Assembly: GCA_902786565.1 (NCBI GenBank)
Contig: CADACW010000008.1
Span: 1-64,000 of the forward strand
Length of the DNA: 64,000 bases
Origin: an uncultured Prevotellaceae bacterium
GTDB taxonomy: Bacteria; Bacteroidota; Bacteroidia; Bacteroidales; Bacteroidaceae
Reading direction: 5' to 3'
Shown here piece after piece: positions 47,574 to 55,808 of this stretch. The notes under the pieces were generated by a model. It was given only the letters and a program-made list of their open reading frames with translations, ran no database searches and had not been told where the DNA came from. A program made the translations under genes and the position numbers. How positions within the stretch are numbered: the stretch's first letter is position 1; every line of letters begins with the position of its first letter.

Positions 47574-49157
47574 TCACACCACCCAGTCGTCGAGGGTGCG
47601 GCTGTCGAGGTCGAAATGGAGGCCCACGCGCACCACGCGGCGACCGTCGGTCTCGTAGGGCAGGGCATAGCCATTGGTGTTGATCTGCTCTAATGCTTTT
47701 TGGGCTGTCTCGTGCATTTTGAGTTCGAAGACGTAGGTGGTCTGTGGCATGAGCACCACCATGTCGACGCGCCCGCCCTGGCATTTCACCTGCGTACGGG
47801 CATAGACATTGAGCATGTTGAAGATGAGGTAGAAGGTGTATTCGTAGAAGCCCTCCTTCACTGCCACCTGCTCCAGCTTCTTCTTGAAGCCCTCCACGTA
47901 GGGGATGCCGGCGAGGAAGGCCTGCATCTGGCGCAGGGCCAGGTCGATGTCGTCCTTTTTCAGTGCCCGCCAGAACTTCAGGGCGAAGCCCGTCTGCACG
48001 TCCGTTGCGTCCAAGCCTATATAGGTGGGCATGAGGCCTTCGGCATAGCCAGTCTGCACTTCCTGGTTGGGTATGCCCAGCGTGTATATTTCGCCCTCAC
48101 GGTCGTAGCCCTTGATGGTGAGGTAGCCGCTCTGGTAGAGCAGCGGCAGGGCGGTCGTCATGGCCTCCGTGGGTTTGTCGAAGGCCGATGCCGACACCTC
48201 CAAGTCGTTGAGTGAGGTGATGTCGGTATTGAACTTCTGCATCTGTCGTATGAGGAACGTCGGCGTGCCGCTCTCGAACCAGTAGTTGGTCACCTTCTGT
48301 GTGCTGAACGCCTTGAAGAGGCTGAAGGGGTTGTAGATTTCGGGCGACCGCTCTGAGAACATATAGCCGTCGTACCGCTCCTTCAGCCGCCGGTGCATCT
48401 CCTCCGGCGTACATTCGTATTCCCGTGCCAGCAGGGCGATGTCGGGGGCCAGGGTGGTGGTGAGCTCCTGCTCGGTGATGCCGCAGAGTGCGGCATACTT
48501 GGGCAGCATGGAGATGATGCTTATATTATTAATGGTGGAGAAGATGCTCAGTTGCGAGAACTTGGTGATGCCCGTGATGAAGCAGCACTTGATGAGCGGC
48601 TCCAGCATCTTCAGCCGCTGGTAGAACTCCTGCAGCACATCGCGCATTTGTCTGAGGCTGTCGTCCTCGTGGAGGACGTCCAAGAGCGGGGCGTCGTACT
48701 CATCGACGATGACCACAACCCGCAGTTTTGTCTGTTCATAGGCACGCTCTATCAGACCAGCGAGACGCATGCCAGGAGTGGTCTCCCCGCTGGCGCACCC
48801 ATAGAGTCGCTCCATTTTCTTCAACTGTCTGTCGAGTTCATCCTTCACGCCCTGCGGTTCCAGGTGCTTCGTGCCGCTCAGGTCGAAGTGCAGCACGGGG
48901 TATTGCTGCCAGTCCCACTCCAGCTGTTCGGCCTTCAGCCCGCGGAAAAGCTCCCTCTCGCCGGCGAAGAACGAGTGGAGTGTTGAGGCGAGCAGGCTCT
49001 TGCCGAAACGGCGGGGGCGTGCCAGAAAGAGGAATGGGTTGTCTTCGTTGGCCATCTGCCATACCAGGTCGGTCTTGTCTACATACACGTAGCCCTCTCG
49101 TATGAGCCGCGAGAAGGTCTGAATGCCTACGGGGTATTTGCGTCGTTTCTCTGCCAT
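47574..49157 (-). CDS. AAA-ATPase-like / PD-(D/E)XK nuclease-like protein (DUF1703)
   Basis: 527 residues. N-terminal AAA-ATPase_like domain (about 1-220): VDKTDLVWQM, Walker-A-like RPRRFGKSLL near residue 37, 'LRVVVIVDEYDAPLLDVL' as Walker B. C-terminal PD-(D/E)XK_9-like domain (about 405-527): 'EYTFYLIFNMLNVY', 'GGRVDMVVLMPQTTYVFELKM' with the D...ExK core, 'ALEQINTNGYALPY'. Very common, lineage-expanded family in Bacteroidales of unknown function. Complete relative of the partial gene at 1-249. Start MAEKRRKY at 49157. Confidence 0.9.
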   Translation of the reverse strand: MAEKRRKYPVGIQTFSRLIREGYVYVDKTDLVWQMANEDNPFLFLARPRRFGKSLLASTLHSFFAGERELFRGLKAEQLEWDWQQYPVLHFDLSGTKHLEPQGVKDELDRQLKKMERLYGCASGETTPGMRLAGLIERAYEQTKLRVVVIVDEYDAPLLDVLHEDDSLRQMRDVLQEFYQRLKMLEPLIKCCFITGITKFSQLSIFSTINNISIISMLPKYAALCGITEQELTTTLAPDIALLAREYECTPEEMHRRLKERYDGYMFSERSPEIYNPFSLFKAFSTQKVTNYWFESGTPTFLIRQMQKFNTDITSLNDLEVSASAFDKPTEAMTTALPLLYQSGYLTIKGYDREGEIYTLGIPNQEVQTGYAEGLMPTYIGLDATDVQTGFALKFWRALKKDDIDLALRQMQAFLAGIPYVEGFKKKLEQVAVKEGFYEYTFYLIFNMLNVYARTQVKCQGGRVDMVVLMPQTTYVFELKMHETAQKALEQINTNGYALPYETDGRRVVRVGLHFDLDSRTLDDWVV

Positions 49158-49208
49158 CGCTGTCTGTTGTCGTTTGATTTGCGGTAAACGTGTACTTTTT
49201 ACTGCCTG

Positions 49209-49240
49209 CAAATTTACAACATTTTCCTTAAACAGCAAAA
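49209..49240 (-). promoter_or_regulatory. promoter of the DUF1703 gene
   Basis: Minus strand TTTTG (49236-49240), 19 nt, TAAATTTG (49209-49216), 51 nt before the ATG. Confidence 0.55.
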
Positions 49241-49265
49241 CTTTCCGTAAAAGATGATGCACTTT

Positions 49266-49297
49266 TTTGGCAGGTTCGCATTTTTATTGTACCTTTG
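49266..49297 (+). promoter_or_regulatory. promoter of the pectate lyase gene
   Basis: TTTGG (49266-49270), 19 nt, TACCTTTG (49290-49297), ATG 33 nt downstream. Confidence 0.65.
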
Positions 49298-49330
49298 CCC
49301 CCAAATAACTAACTTATAACCAAAAACGAA

Positions 49331-52114
49331 ATGAAACTACAGACTATTCCCAGTATGACGAGGGAGCGTTGCGCCTTCCGTCGTCTGCGCCAGTGGCTCA
49401 TGCTGGCCCTGCTGGCCCCTATGGCTACGGCCCAGGCACAGCAGCTGAAAGTGGACATCAGCATCACCAACCGCCAGGCGCAGGAAGTGCAGGAGCCGGG
49501 CTACACCCTCTGGCAGGCCGCCCAGGGCAAGACCACCACTATCGAGATTGACGGCGTCAAGTGCACACTGGCCTGTCCCGCCGATGCCGGCTATGAGGTG
49601 CGCACAGGCTGGAGCAAGACCTACGTGCAGAACGCCGCCTACAAGGAGCAGAACGGCCGGCTGACCTTCGACGGCATCTCGCTCGACCCCCGCACCTACG
49701 GTTCATTCACCCTCAAGCTGGAGGGCCTGCCCGCCGGCCAGCACAGCATACAGACCTATCACAACTGCTGGGAGAACCCCACCGCCTTCTATGCCGCACC
49801 GATGACGGTCAAACTGAACGGCACGGTGGTGCATGAGGGCGTGCAGCCCTCGTTCCTGCAAGCCGTGGCTGCCAACGCCACGCTGCTTGTCACCCCGTTC
49901 ACTATTGCCAACGATGGCGATGCCGTAGAGCTGGAGTTCATCACCTCGGCCAGCCATCCCGGCAAGGCCGACAACGGGCAGGCCAACGAGTTCCAGGCCC
50001 CCGTGCTGAACGGCTTCGAGCTGAACACCGCCGACATCACCGTGCAGGCCAAGGAACCCAACCCCGCCAACAACGACATGCACGCTGATTGCGACGGCGG
50101 CATCGTCACCCTGAGTTGGACGGCTGCCAACAACAGGGTGGTGAAGCACCGCGTGTACTTTGAGAAGAACGAGACCGATTTTATGAACGAAATCACCCGT
50201 CCCGAACTGCCCGCCGACCAGACCACTTACACCGTCAGCAACCTCTACAGCGGCAACACCTACTATTGGCGTATCGATGAAATCTACGAGGACGGCACCG
50301 TCAGCGAGGGTGCCGTGTGGACCTTCAAGCCGCGCCAGCTGGCCTTCCCTGAGGCTGAGGGCTACGGGCGTTTCGCCCAGGGCGGTCGCGGCGGCTCGGT
50401 CTACCACGTGACCAGCCTCTCCAACGACAATGTGCCCGGCACGCTGAAGTACGGACTGCTGCTCGACGAGCCGCACACCATCGTCTTCGACGTCAGCGGC
50501 ATCATCGACATGGGCTTCGAGGCCATCTTCACCAAGCCCTACATCACCATTGCCGCACAGACGGCGCCCGGCAAGGGCATCTGCCTGAAGGCATCGAACA
50601 TCAACATCGGCTCGGACAACATAGCCCGCTTCGTGCGCTTCAAGCGCGGTCTGGGCGTCTATGGCGAGAACACCGGCAACGCCATGGGCTTGAGCGGCGC
50701 CGACCACAGCATAGTGGACCACTGCACCGCCGCCTGGGGCACCGACGAGACCGTCAGCGGACGTGGCGCCAAGAACATTTCGTTCCAATACAGCGGCATC
50801 TTCGAGGCACTCGGCATCACCGGCCACAAGAACTACAGCGACGGCACCAACCACGGCTATGCCGCCACCATCGACGGACAGAAAGGCTCGTGGCACCACA
50901 ATATGCTGCTCAACTGCGAGGGGCGCAACTGGAGCATGGGCGGCGGCATGGACGGCCAGAACCGGCCCATCGGCGGGCTGGACCTCTTCAACAACGTGTG
51001 CTACAACTGGCACAACCGCACCACCGACGGCAACTGCCACGCCGTGAACTTCGTGAACAACTATTACAAGATGGGCCCCGACACCCGCAAGACCATCCTC
51101 TTCACCCAGGACTTTGAAGAGGGCATTGCCCCCGACGGCATAGACCAGGCCTACATCAAGGGCAATATCCGCGAGAACAAGAACCACTCGCTCACTCAGG
51201 ATGCACTCAACGTGACCTACAACGCTACGGGCAACATTCCCACCTCTTACCAGTATCGCGTCAGCCAGCCGCTCTTCCCCAGCTATGCCACCATCCACAC
51301 CGCTGCCGATGCCCTGAAGATTGTCACCAGCTATGGTGGCGCCATCATGCCTGTGCGCGATGAGCAGCACCAGCGTGTGGTCAGCGAGACCCTCGGCGGC
51401 ACATATACCTACGTGGGCTCGAAGTCGAAAATCAAGGGCGAGATTGACAACGAGGCCGACATCACCGGCGCAGCCAATGGCGGCTGGGAGGAATGGCCAG
51501 AGGAAGCCCGTCCCGCCGGATGGGACACCGACCAGGACGGCATGCCCGACTGGTGGGAGAAGTGCGTGGGCAGCGACCCCGACACCGCCAATCACAACGA
51601 CGACCCCAACCGCGACGGCTTCACCCTGCTGGAGGACTATCTGGAGTTTATGGCCCACCCCTACATCGTCATAGCACCCAATGGCAGTGGCACGATGGAC
51701 CTGAAGGAGCACTTTGCCGGATTCTTCGGACAGAATGGCAAGACCGTCACGCCCACCTTCTCGCTTGACGACGACAAAGCCACCGGCATCTATGCCCCCA
51801 GCATCAGCGGTACGACGCTCACCGTCAGCGCTACGAAGCCCGACACCGAAAGCATTGGCGTGTTCAACGTCACTTGCACCGACGGCACCACCACCTTCAC
51901 CCAGCGCTTCGGCGTGGCCATCATTGGCGGTGCCGAGACCACGGCCATTGCCGCCGCTCCCCAGTCGGCCCGTGCCGAGGTGGTAGGCCGCGAGTTCTTC
52001 ACCGTCGACGGCAAGCGCGTCGGCGAGTTGCAGCCCATGGAGGTCTATCTGATGAAGGAGACCCATGCCGACGGCACCACCCGCACCGTGAAAATCGTCA
52101 AGTCTGCCCATTGA
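49331..52114 (+). CDS. secreted pectate lyase (PL1-like) with FN3 and C-terminal tail
   Basis: 927-residue exported protein; long signal region to TAQAQ (about 37). N-terminal beta-domain (about 38-235), fibronectin III (about 240-335), right-handed beta-helix lyase (about 337-660) with 'AFPEAEGYGRFAQGGRGG', 'ITIAAQTAPGKGICLKAS', 'SIVDHCTAAWGTDETVS' and 'KGSWHHNMLLNCEGRN'. Then DTDQDGMPDWWE (about 731), a calcium-loop motif common in Bacteroidota lyases, a beta-domain, and a tail with 'FFTVDGKRVGELQPMEVYLM'. Cleaves polygalacturonate by beta-elimination, by family. Together with two GH127 proteins it points to pectin/arabinan use. Confidence 0.88.
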   Translation: MKLQTIPSMTRERCAFRRLRQWLMLALLAPMATAQAQQLKVDISITNRQAQEVQEPGYTLWQAAQGKTTTIEIDGVKCTLACPADAGYEVRTGWSKTYVQNAAYKEQNGRLTFDGISLDPRTYGSFTLKLEGLPAGQHSIQTYHNCWENPTAFYAAPMTVKLNGTVVHEGVQPSFLQAVAANATLLVTPFTIANDGDAVELEFITSASHPGKADNGQANEFQAPVLNGFELNTADITVQAKEPNPANNDMHADCDGGIVTLSWTAANNRVVKHRVYFEKNETDFMNEITRPELPADQTTYTVSNLYSGNTYYWRIDEIYEDGTVSEGAVWTFKPRQLAFPEAEGYGRFAQGGRGGSVYHVTSLSNDNVPGTLKYGLLLDEPHTIVFDVSGIIDMGFEAIFTKPYITIAAQTAPGKGICLKASNINIGSDNIARFVRFKRGLGVYGENTGNAMGLSGADHSIVDHCTAAWGTDETVSGRGAKNISFQYSGIFEALGITGHKNYSDGTNHGYAATIDGQKGSWHHNMLLNCEGRNWSMGGGMDGQNRPIGGLDLFNNVCYNWHNRTTDGNCHAVNFVNNYYKMGPDTRKTILFTQDFEEGIAPDGIDQAYIKGNIRENKNHSLTQDALNVTYNATGNIPTSYQYRVSQPLFPSYATIHTAADALKIVTSYGGAIMPVRDEQHQRVVSETLGGTYTYVGSKSKIKGEIDNEADITGAANGGWEEWPEEARPAGWDTDQDGMPDWWEKCVGSDPDTANHNDDPNRDGFTLLEDYLEFMAHPYIVIAPNGSGTMDLKEHFAGFFGQNGKTVTPTFSLDDDKATGIYAPSISGTTLTVSATKPDTESIGVFNVTCTDGTTTFTQRFGVAIIGGAETTAIAAAPQSARAEVVGREFFTVDGKRVGELQPMEVYLMKETHADGTTRTVKIVKSAH

Positions 52115-52153
52115 CGGCTTGCAGACAGCCACTTATATATACCTTCTAACTCC

Positions 52154-52240
52154 GAGTTATATGCCTTATAACTCGGAGTTAGATGCCTTATAACTCGGAG
52201 TTAGATGTATTTTAACTGGCAGTTATATGCCTTATAACTC
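52154..52240. repeat. tandem 22-nt hairpin array, locus E (variant arms, four units)
   Basis: Units at 52154, 52176, 52198 and 52220, exact 22-nt period. Arms are GAGTTAT/ATAACTC (with GAGTTAG and CAGTTAT variants), loop ATGCCTT in three of four. Compared with loci A-D both sides of the stem have changed together while the TGCC loop core is kept. It starts 40 nt after the pectate lyase stop. Confidence 0.88.
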
Positions 52241-52289
52241 CCTTTTGCCGCTTTTCATTTGCTCATTTTGTCGCCGTCAGGTATAATAA

Positions 52290-53255
52290 ATGGCCGAAAC
52301 GTGCGTTATAATAATCGTGTTTAAACATAAGCTATGGATATTGATTCCCATGCTGACGGCCTCGCTGCATGTGGGCGCCCAGTACGATCCGTCGTTCAGC
52401 CACTACTGGGCGATGGAGCCATTTTTTAACCCCGCCTCAGTGGGCAAGCAGGACAAGCTCAATATAGGCGTGGCCTACAACATGTCGATGGTCGGCTTCG
52501 AGCACAATCCCCGCACCATCTACCTCTCCGGCGATATGCCTTTCTATGCCATCGGTGCCTATCACGGCGTGGGTGTGCAGATGGTGAACGACGACATCGG
52601 TGCCTTCTCCCACAAGAAATTCTCGGTGATGTATGCCTACAAGCAAAAGCTGCTCGGAGGCGTACTCAGCATCGGCGTGCAGCCGGCCATGCTCAGCGAG
52701 AACCTGAACGGCTCGAAGTTGGAGTTTGAAGAAGCTGGCGACCGCTCGTTCTCCACGTCGGAAGTCTCAGGAACGGCCTTCGACCTGAGTGCCGGCGTCT
52801 ACTATCAGCGCAAAAACTGGTATGCCGGTCTGTCGGTGCAGCACGCACTGGCTCCCACCGTTGAGTTGGGCGAGACCAACGAGCTGAACGTCATGCTCTC
52901 GTATTATTTTACGGCGGGATGCAATATTCGGCTAAGAAATCCGTTTTTTACAATACAGCCGTCAGCGCTGCTCCGTTCAGACGGGGTCGGCTATCGTGCC
53001 GACGTCACAGCCCGCCTGACCTATACCTACGAGAAGAGGCTGATGTATGCCGGCATAGGCTATAGCCCCACCAATTCCGCCACGGTCTACCTTGGCGGTA
53101 AGTTCCACGGAATCATGCTGGGCTACAGCTACGAGATTTACACCTCGGCCATCAGCATCGGCAACGGCAGCCACGAGTTGCACGTGGGCTACCAGACCGA
53201 CATCAACCTGTTCAAGAAAGGCCGCAACAAGCACCAGAGCGTGAGGCTGCTTTGA
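52290..53255 (+). CDS. PorP/SprF-family type IX secretion outer-membrane protein
   Basis: About 321-residue outer-membrane beta-barrel of the PorP/SprF family. Signal peptide ends LHVGAQ; mature start 'YDPSFSHYWAMEPFFNPAS' is the family hallmark (QYDPQFSQYM...NPAxxG). 'LSIGVQPAMLSENLNGSKL' and a C-terminal 'SHELHVGYQTDINLFKKGR' follow. A GTG at 52317 is an alternative start giving a tighter signal peptide. First gene of the T9SS cluster, 29 nt before gldK. Confidence 0.88.
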   Translation: MAETCVIIIVFKHKLWILIPMLTASLHVGAQYDPSFSHYWAMEPFFNPASVGKQDKLNIGVAYNMSMVGFEHNPRTIYLSGDMPFYAIGAYHGVGVQMVNDDIGAFSHKKFSVMYAYKQKLLGGVLSIGVQPAMLSENLNGSKLEFEEAGDRSFSTSEVSGTAFDLSAGVYYQRKNWYAGLSVQHALAPTVELGETNELNVMLSYYFTAGCNIRLRNPFFTIQPSALLRSDGVGYRADVTARLTYTYEKRLMYAGIGYSPTNSATVYLGGKFHGIMLGYSYEIYTSAISIGNGSHELHVGYQTDINLFKKGRNKHQSVRLL

Positions 53256-53284
53256 GATGAAGAAATGAAATTAAACAATATGAT

Positions 53285-54796
53285 ATGAACAAGAATGTGA
53301 ATAAACGGGAAGTGAGACAGAACGTGGTGAAACGGGGAGTGCGCATGGCATTTCTCATTTCTCCTCTTTCATTGCTCATTTTGCTTACCTCCTGCTTCGG
53401 TGGCAAGGAGACGACAGCCTCGGGCGGTGAGCTGACCGGCTCCAGCGGCAGGTCGTTTTCAGAGCCTGCCCCTTACGGCATGGTGCTCATCAAGCGCGGC
53501 CACCTGAAGATGGGTATGGAGGCGCCCGATTCGCTCTGGGGCAAGGAAACACCGGTGAGGGACATCTCGGTGGAGGGATTCTGGATGGACGATACCGAGA
53601 TTACCAACTCGGAGTATCGACAGTTCGTGAACTATGTGCGCGACAGCATCATCCGCGAGCGTCTGGCCGACCCCAACTACGGCGGCGACGAGAGCTTCAA
53701 GATTGAGGAAGACAAGAACGGCGACCCCATCACGCCCCACCTGAACTGGAAGAAGCCCATACCCCGCAAGCCTAATGAGGACGAGCAGAGGGCCATCGAG
53801 AGCGTCTACGTGACCAACCCCGCCACGGGAGAGAGAATGCTCGACGCCAGCCAGATGAACTTCCGCTACGAGGTCTACGACTACACCGAGGCCGCCTTGC
53901 GCCGCAACCGCCTGAACCCGGAAGAGCGTAACCTGAACACCGACATACCCGCAGACCCCAATGCCGAGGTGTGGATATCGAAGGACACCGCCTATATCAA
54001 CGACGAGGGCAAGATTGTGCGCGAGACCATCAACCGACAGCTGACCGGACCCTGGGATTTCCTCAACACATACATTATTAATATATACCCCGACACCACT
54101 TGCTGGGTGAACGACTTCCCCAACTCTGACAACGAGGTGTATATGCGTAACTATTTCTCAAATTCGGCCTACAACGACTATCCCGTGGTGGGCGTCACCT
54201 GGGAGCAGGCCAACGCCTTCTGCCAGTGGCGCACCGACTTCCTGCTCAAGGGCCTCGGACCCTCGGCCCGCTTCGTGCAGCGCTACCGCCTGCCCACAGA
54301 GGCAGAGTGGGAATATGCCGCACGCGGCAAGGATGGCACCGAGTTCCCCTGGGAGAACGAGGACGTGGCCAGCGGCAAGGGCTGCTTCTTTGCCAACTTC
54401 AAGCCCGAGGGCGGCAACTATACCAAGGACGGCAACCTCATCACATCGAAGGTGGGCATCTATTCTGCCAACAGCAACGGCCTCTACGACATGGCCGGCA
54501 ACGTGGCCGAGTGGACATCGACCATCTATACCGAGGCTGGTGTCGATGCCATGAACGACATCAACCCGCAGCTGAAGTACAATGCCGCCAAGGAAGACCC
54601 CTACCGCCTGAAGAAGAAGAGCGTGCGCGGCGGCTCGTGGAAAGACCCTGAGAGCTACATCCGCTCCGCTTGGCGCAGCAACGAGTTCCAGAACCAGCCC
54701 CGCTCCTTCATCGGTTTCCGTTGCGTGCGCTCACTGGCCAGCACCAGCAGCGAGAAGGCCAAGCCCGCCAAGGCTACGGTAAAGAAAAAGAAATAA
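53285..54796 (+). CDS. gldK: type IX secretion/gliding lipoprotein GldK (PorK)
   Basis: 503-residue outer-membrane lipoprotein, FGE-sulfatase fold. It forms the periplasmic ring with GldN. Lipobox LLTSC (Cys37 from this start, with an alternative ATG at 53345 just before the hydrophobic core). Family blocks: 'GFWMDDTEITNSEYRQFV', 'YRLPTEAEWEYAARG', 'GLYDMAGNVAEWTS', VRGGSW, FIGFRCVR. Signal peptide codons consist of CATTNCT-type 7-mers (53349-53383). Lys/Ala-rich C-terminus (KAKPAKATVKKKK). 24 nt before gldL. Confidence 0.96.
   Translation: MNKNVNKREVRQNVVKRGVRMAFLISPLSLLILLTSCFGGKETTASGGELTGSSGRSFSEPAPYGMVLIKRGHLKMGMEAPDSLWGKETPVRDISVEGFWMDDTEITNSEYRQFVNYVRDSIIRERLADPNYGGDESFKIEEDKNGDPITPHLNWKKPIPRKPNEDEQRAIESVYVTNPATGERMLDASQMNFRYEVYDYTEAALRRNRLNPEERNLNTDIPADPNAEVWISKDTAYINDEGKIVRETINRQLTGPWDFLNTYIINIYPDTTCWVNDFPNSDNEVYMRNYFSNSAYNDYPVVGVTWEQANAFCQWRTDFLLKGLGPSARFVQRYRLPTEAEWEYAARGKDGTEFPWENEDVASGKGCFFANFKPEGGNYTKDGNLITSKVGIYSANSNGLYDMAGNVAEWTSTIYTEAGVDAMNDINPQLKYNAAKEDPYRLKKKSVRGGSWKDPESYIRSAWRSNEFQNQPRSFIGFRCVRSLASTSSEKAKPAKATVKKKK
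53349..53383. repeat. degenerate CATTTCT heptamers in the gldK signal peptide
   Basis: CATTTCT, CATTTCT, CCTCTTT, CATTGCT, CATTTTG in uninterrupted 7-nt register; encodes most of the hydrophobic core (FLISPLSLLIL). Confidence 0.65.
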
Positions 54797-54820
54797 CAAA
54801 AACAAAGAAATAACGCCAAG

Positions 54821-55744
54821 ATGACTAAGTATAGCAAATTCAACGTCATTTATCTGCTGCAGAAATGGCTCGACAGCGTGCCTGGGCAGACATTTATGAA
54901 TTACGCCTACAGCTGGGGTGCCTCCATCGTGATTTTGGGTGCACTCTTCAAGCTGACCCACCTGCCAGGAGCCAACTTCATGCTGTTCCTGGGTATGGGC
55001 ACCGAGGTGCTGGTGTTCTTCATCGCCGGTTTCGACCGGCCCTTCGACAAGACCGAGGATGGCAAAGAACTGCCCACGCACGTCGTTGACGAAAGCGTTG
55101 AGAACGAGTCTGAAGGCCAGCAGCAGACCACCATCATCAGTGGCGGCGGCGGTGGCGGCACCATTGTCATCGGCGGCGGCGGCAGTGGAGAAGGTGCAGC
55201 CGAGGGCGAGAATGTGGTCCACGGCGGCGGTGGCATCATCAGCGGTGGCGGCTTCATCGGCGGTGGCGGAGGCTACGTCGGTGGTGGCGGAGCCTCTGGC
55301 GAGGGCGTCGCTCCCGTTGGCGAGGGCGAAGGCACAGTCCAGGCCGGTGGCGGCATTGTCAGTGGCGGCATTATTGGCGGCGTGGTGGCTCCCCAACAGC
55401 CCGAACTGCCGGAAATCGACCCCGAGGAGATGGAGGAGGCTACGCAGGGCTACGTGGAGCAGCTCAAGGCACTCACCGAGACCCTGAAGAAGGTGTCGGA
55501 GCAGAGCGAGCGGCTGACCCGCGACAGCGAGGAGATGGAGAACCTGAACCGCACGCTCACAGGCATCTGCAAGGTCTACGAAATGCAGCTGAAGGGCGCC
55601 AGCCAGCAGATTGGCACCATCGACCAAATCAACGACCAGACCCGCAAGATGGCCGAGCAGATTGCCGAGCTGAACCGCATCTACGCCCGCATGATTGAGG
55701 CCATGACCACTAATATGCCAAAAGTCGTGAATAATGAAGCGTGA
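54821..55744 (+). CDS. gldL: type IX secretion motor protein GldL with glycine-rich insert
   Basis: 307-residue inner-membrane protein, the proton-driven T9SS motor with GldM. Two N-terminal membrane helices (about 27-46 and 53-70: 'GASIVILGALFKLTHLPGANF', FLGMGTEVLVFFIAGF) with the conserved Glu in the second. Residues about 106-190 are a Gly-rich low-complexity region (runs GGGGGG, GGGGG) not part of the normal GldL fold. The C-terminal coiled coil (about 205-290) is normal. Confidence 0.95.
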   Translation: MTKYSKFNVIYLLQKWLDSVPGQTFMNYAYSWGASIVILGALFKLTHLPGANFMLFLGMGTEVLVFFIAGFDRPFDKTEDGKELPTHVVDESVENESEGQQQTTIISGGGGGGTIVIGGGGSGEGAAEGENVVHGGGGIISGGGFIGGGGGYVGGGGASGEGVAPVGEGEGTVQAGGGIVSGGIIGGVVAPQQPELPEIDPEEMEEATQGYVEQLKALTETLKKVSEQSERLTRDSEEMENLNRTLTGICKVYEMQLKGASQQIGTIDQINDQTRKMAEQIAELNRIYARMIEAMTTNMPKVVNNEA

Positions 55745-55768
55745 TATGAGCGCATAGTGGTAACAAAA

Positions 55769-55797
55769 CGTAAATCGTAAATTTGTAAATCGTAAAT
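55769..55797. repeat. CGTAAAT heptamer spacer between gldL and gldM
   Basis: CGTAAAT twice, TTGTAAAT, CGTAAAT; fills the centre of the 64-nt gldL-gldM gap. Confidence 0.75.
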
Positions 55798-55808
55798 TCA
55801 TTCATAAG

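Noticed and set aside
47574-49157. DUF1703 proteins as transposases or a defence system
   Set aside because: The family is lineage-expanded and has nuclease-like domains, but no terminal repeats, target duplications or defence neighbours are seen at either copy.
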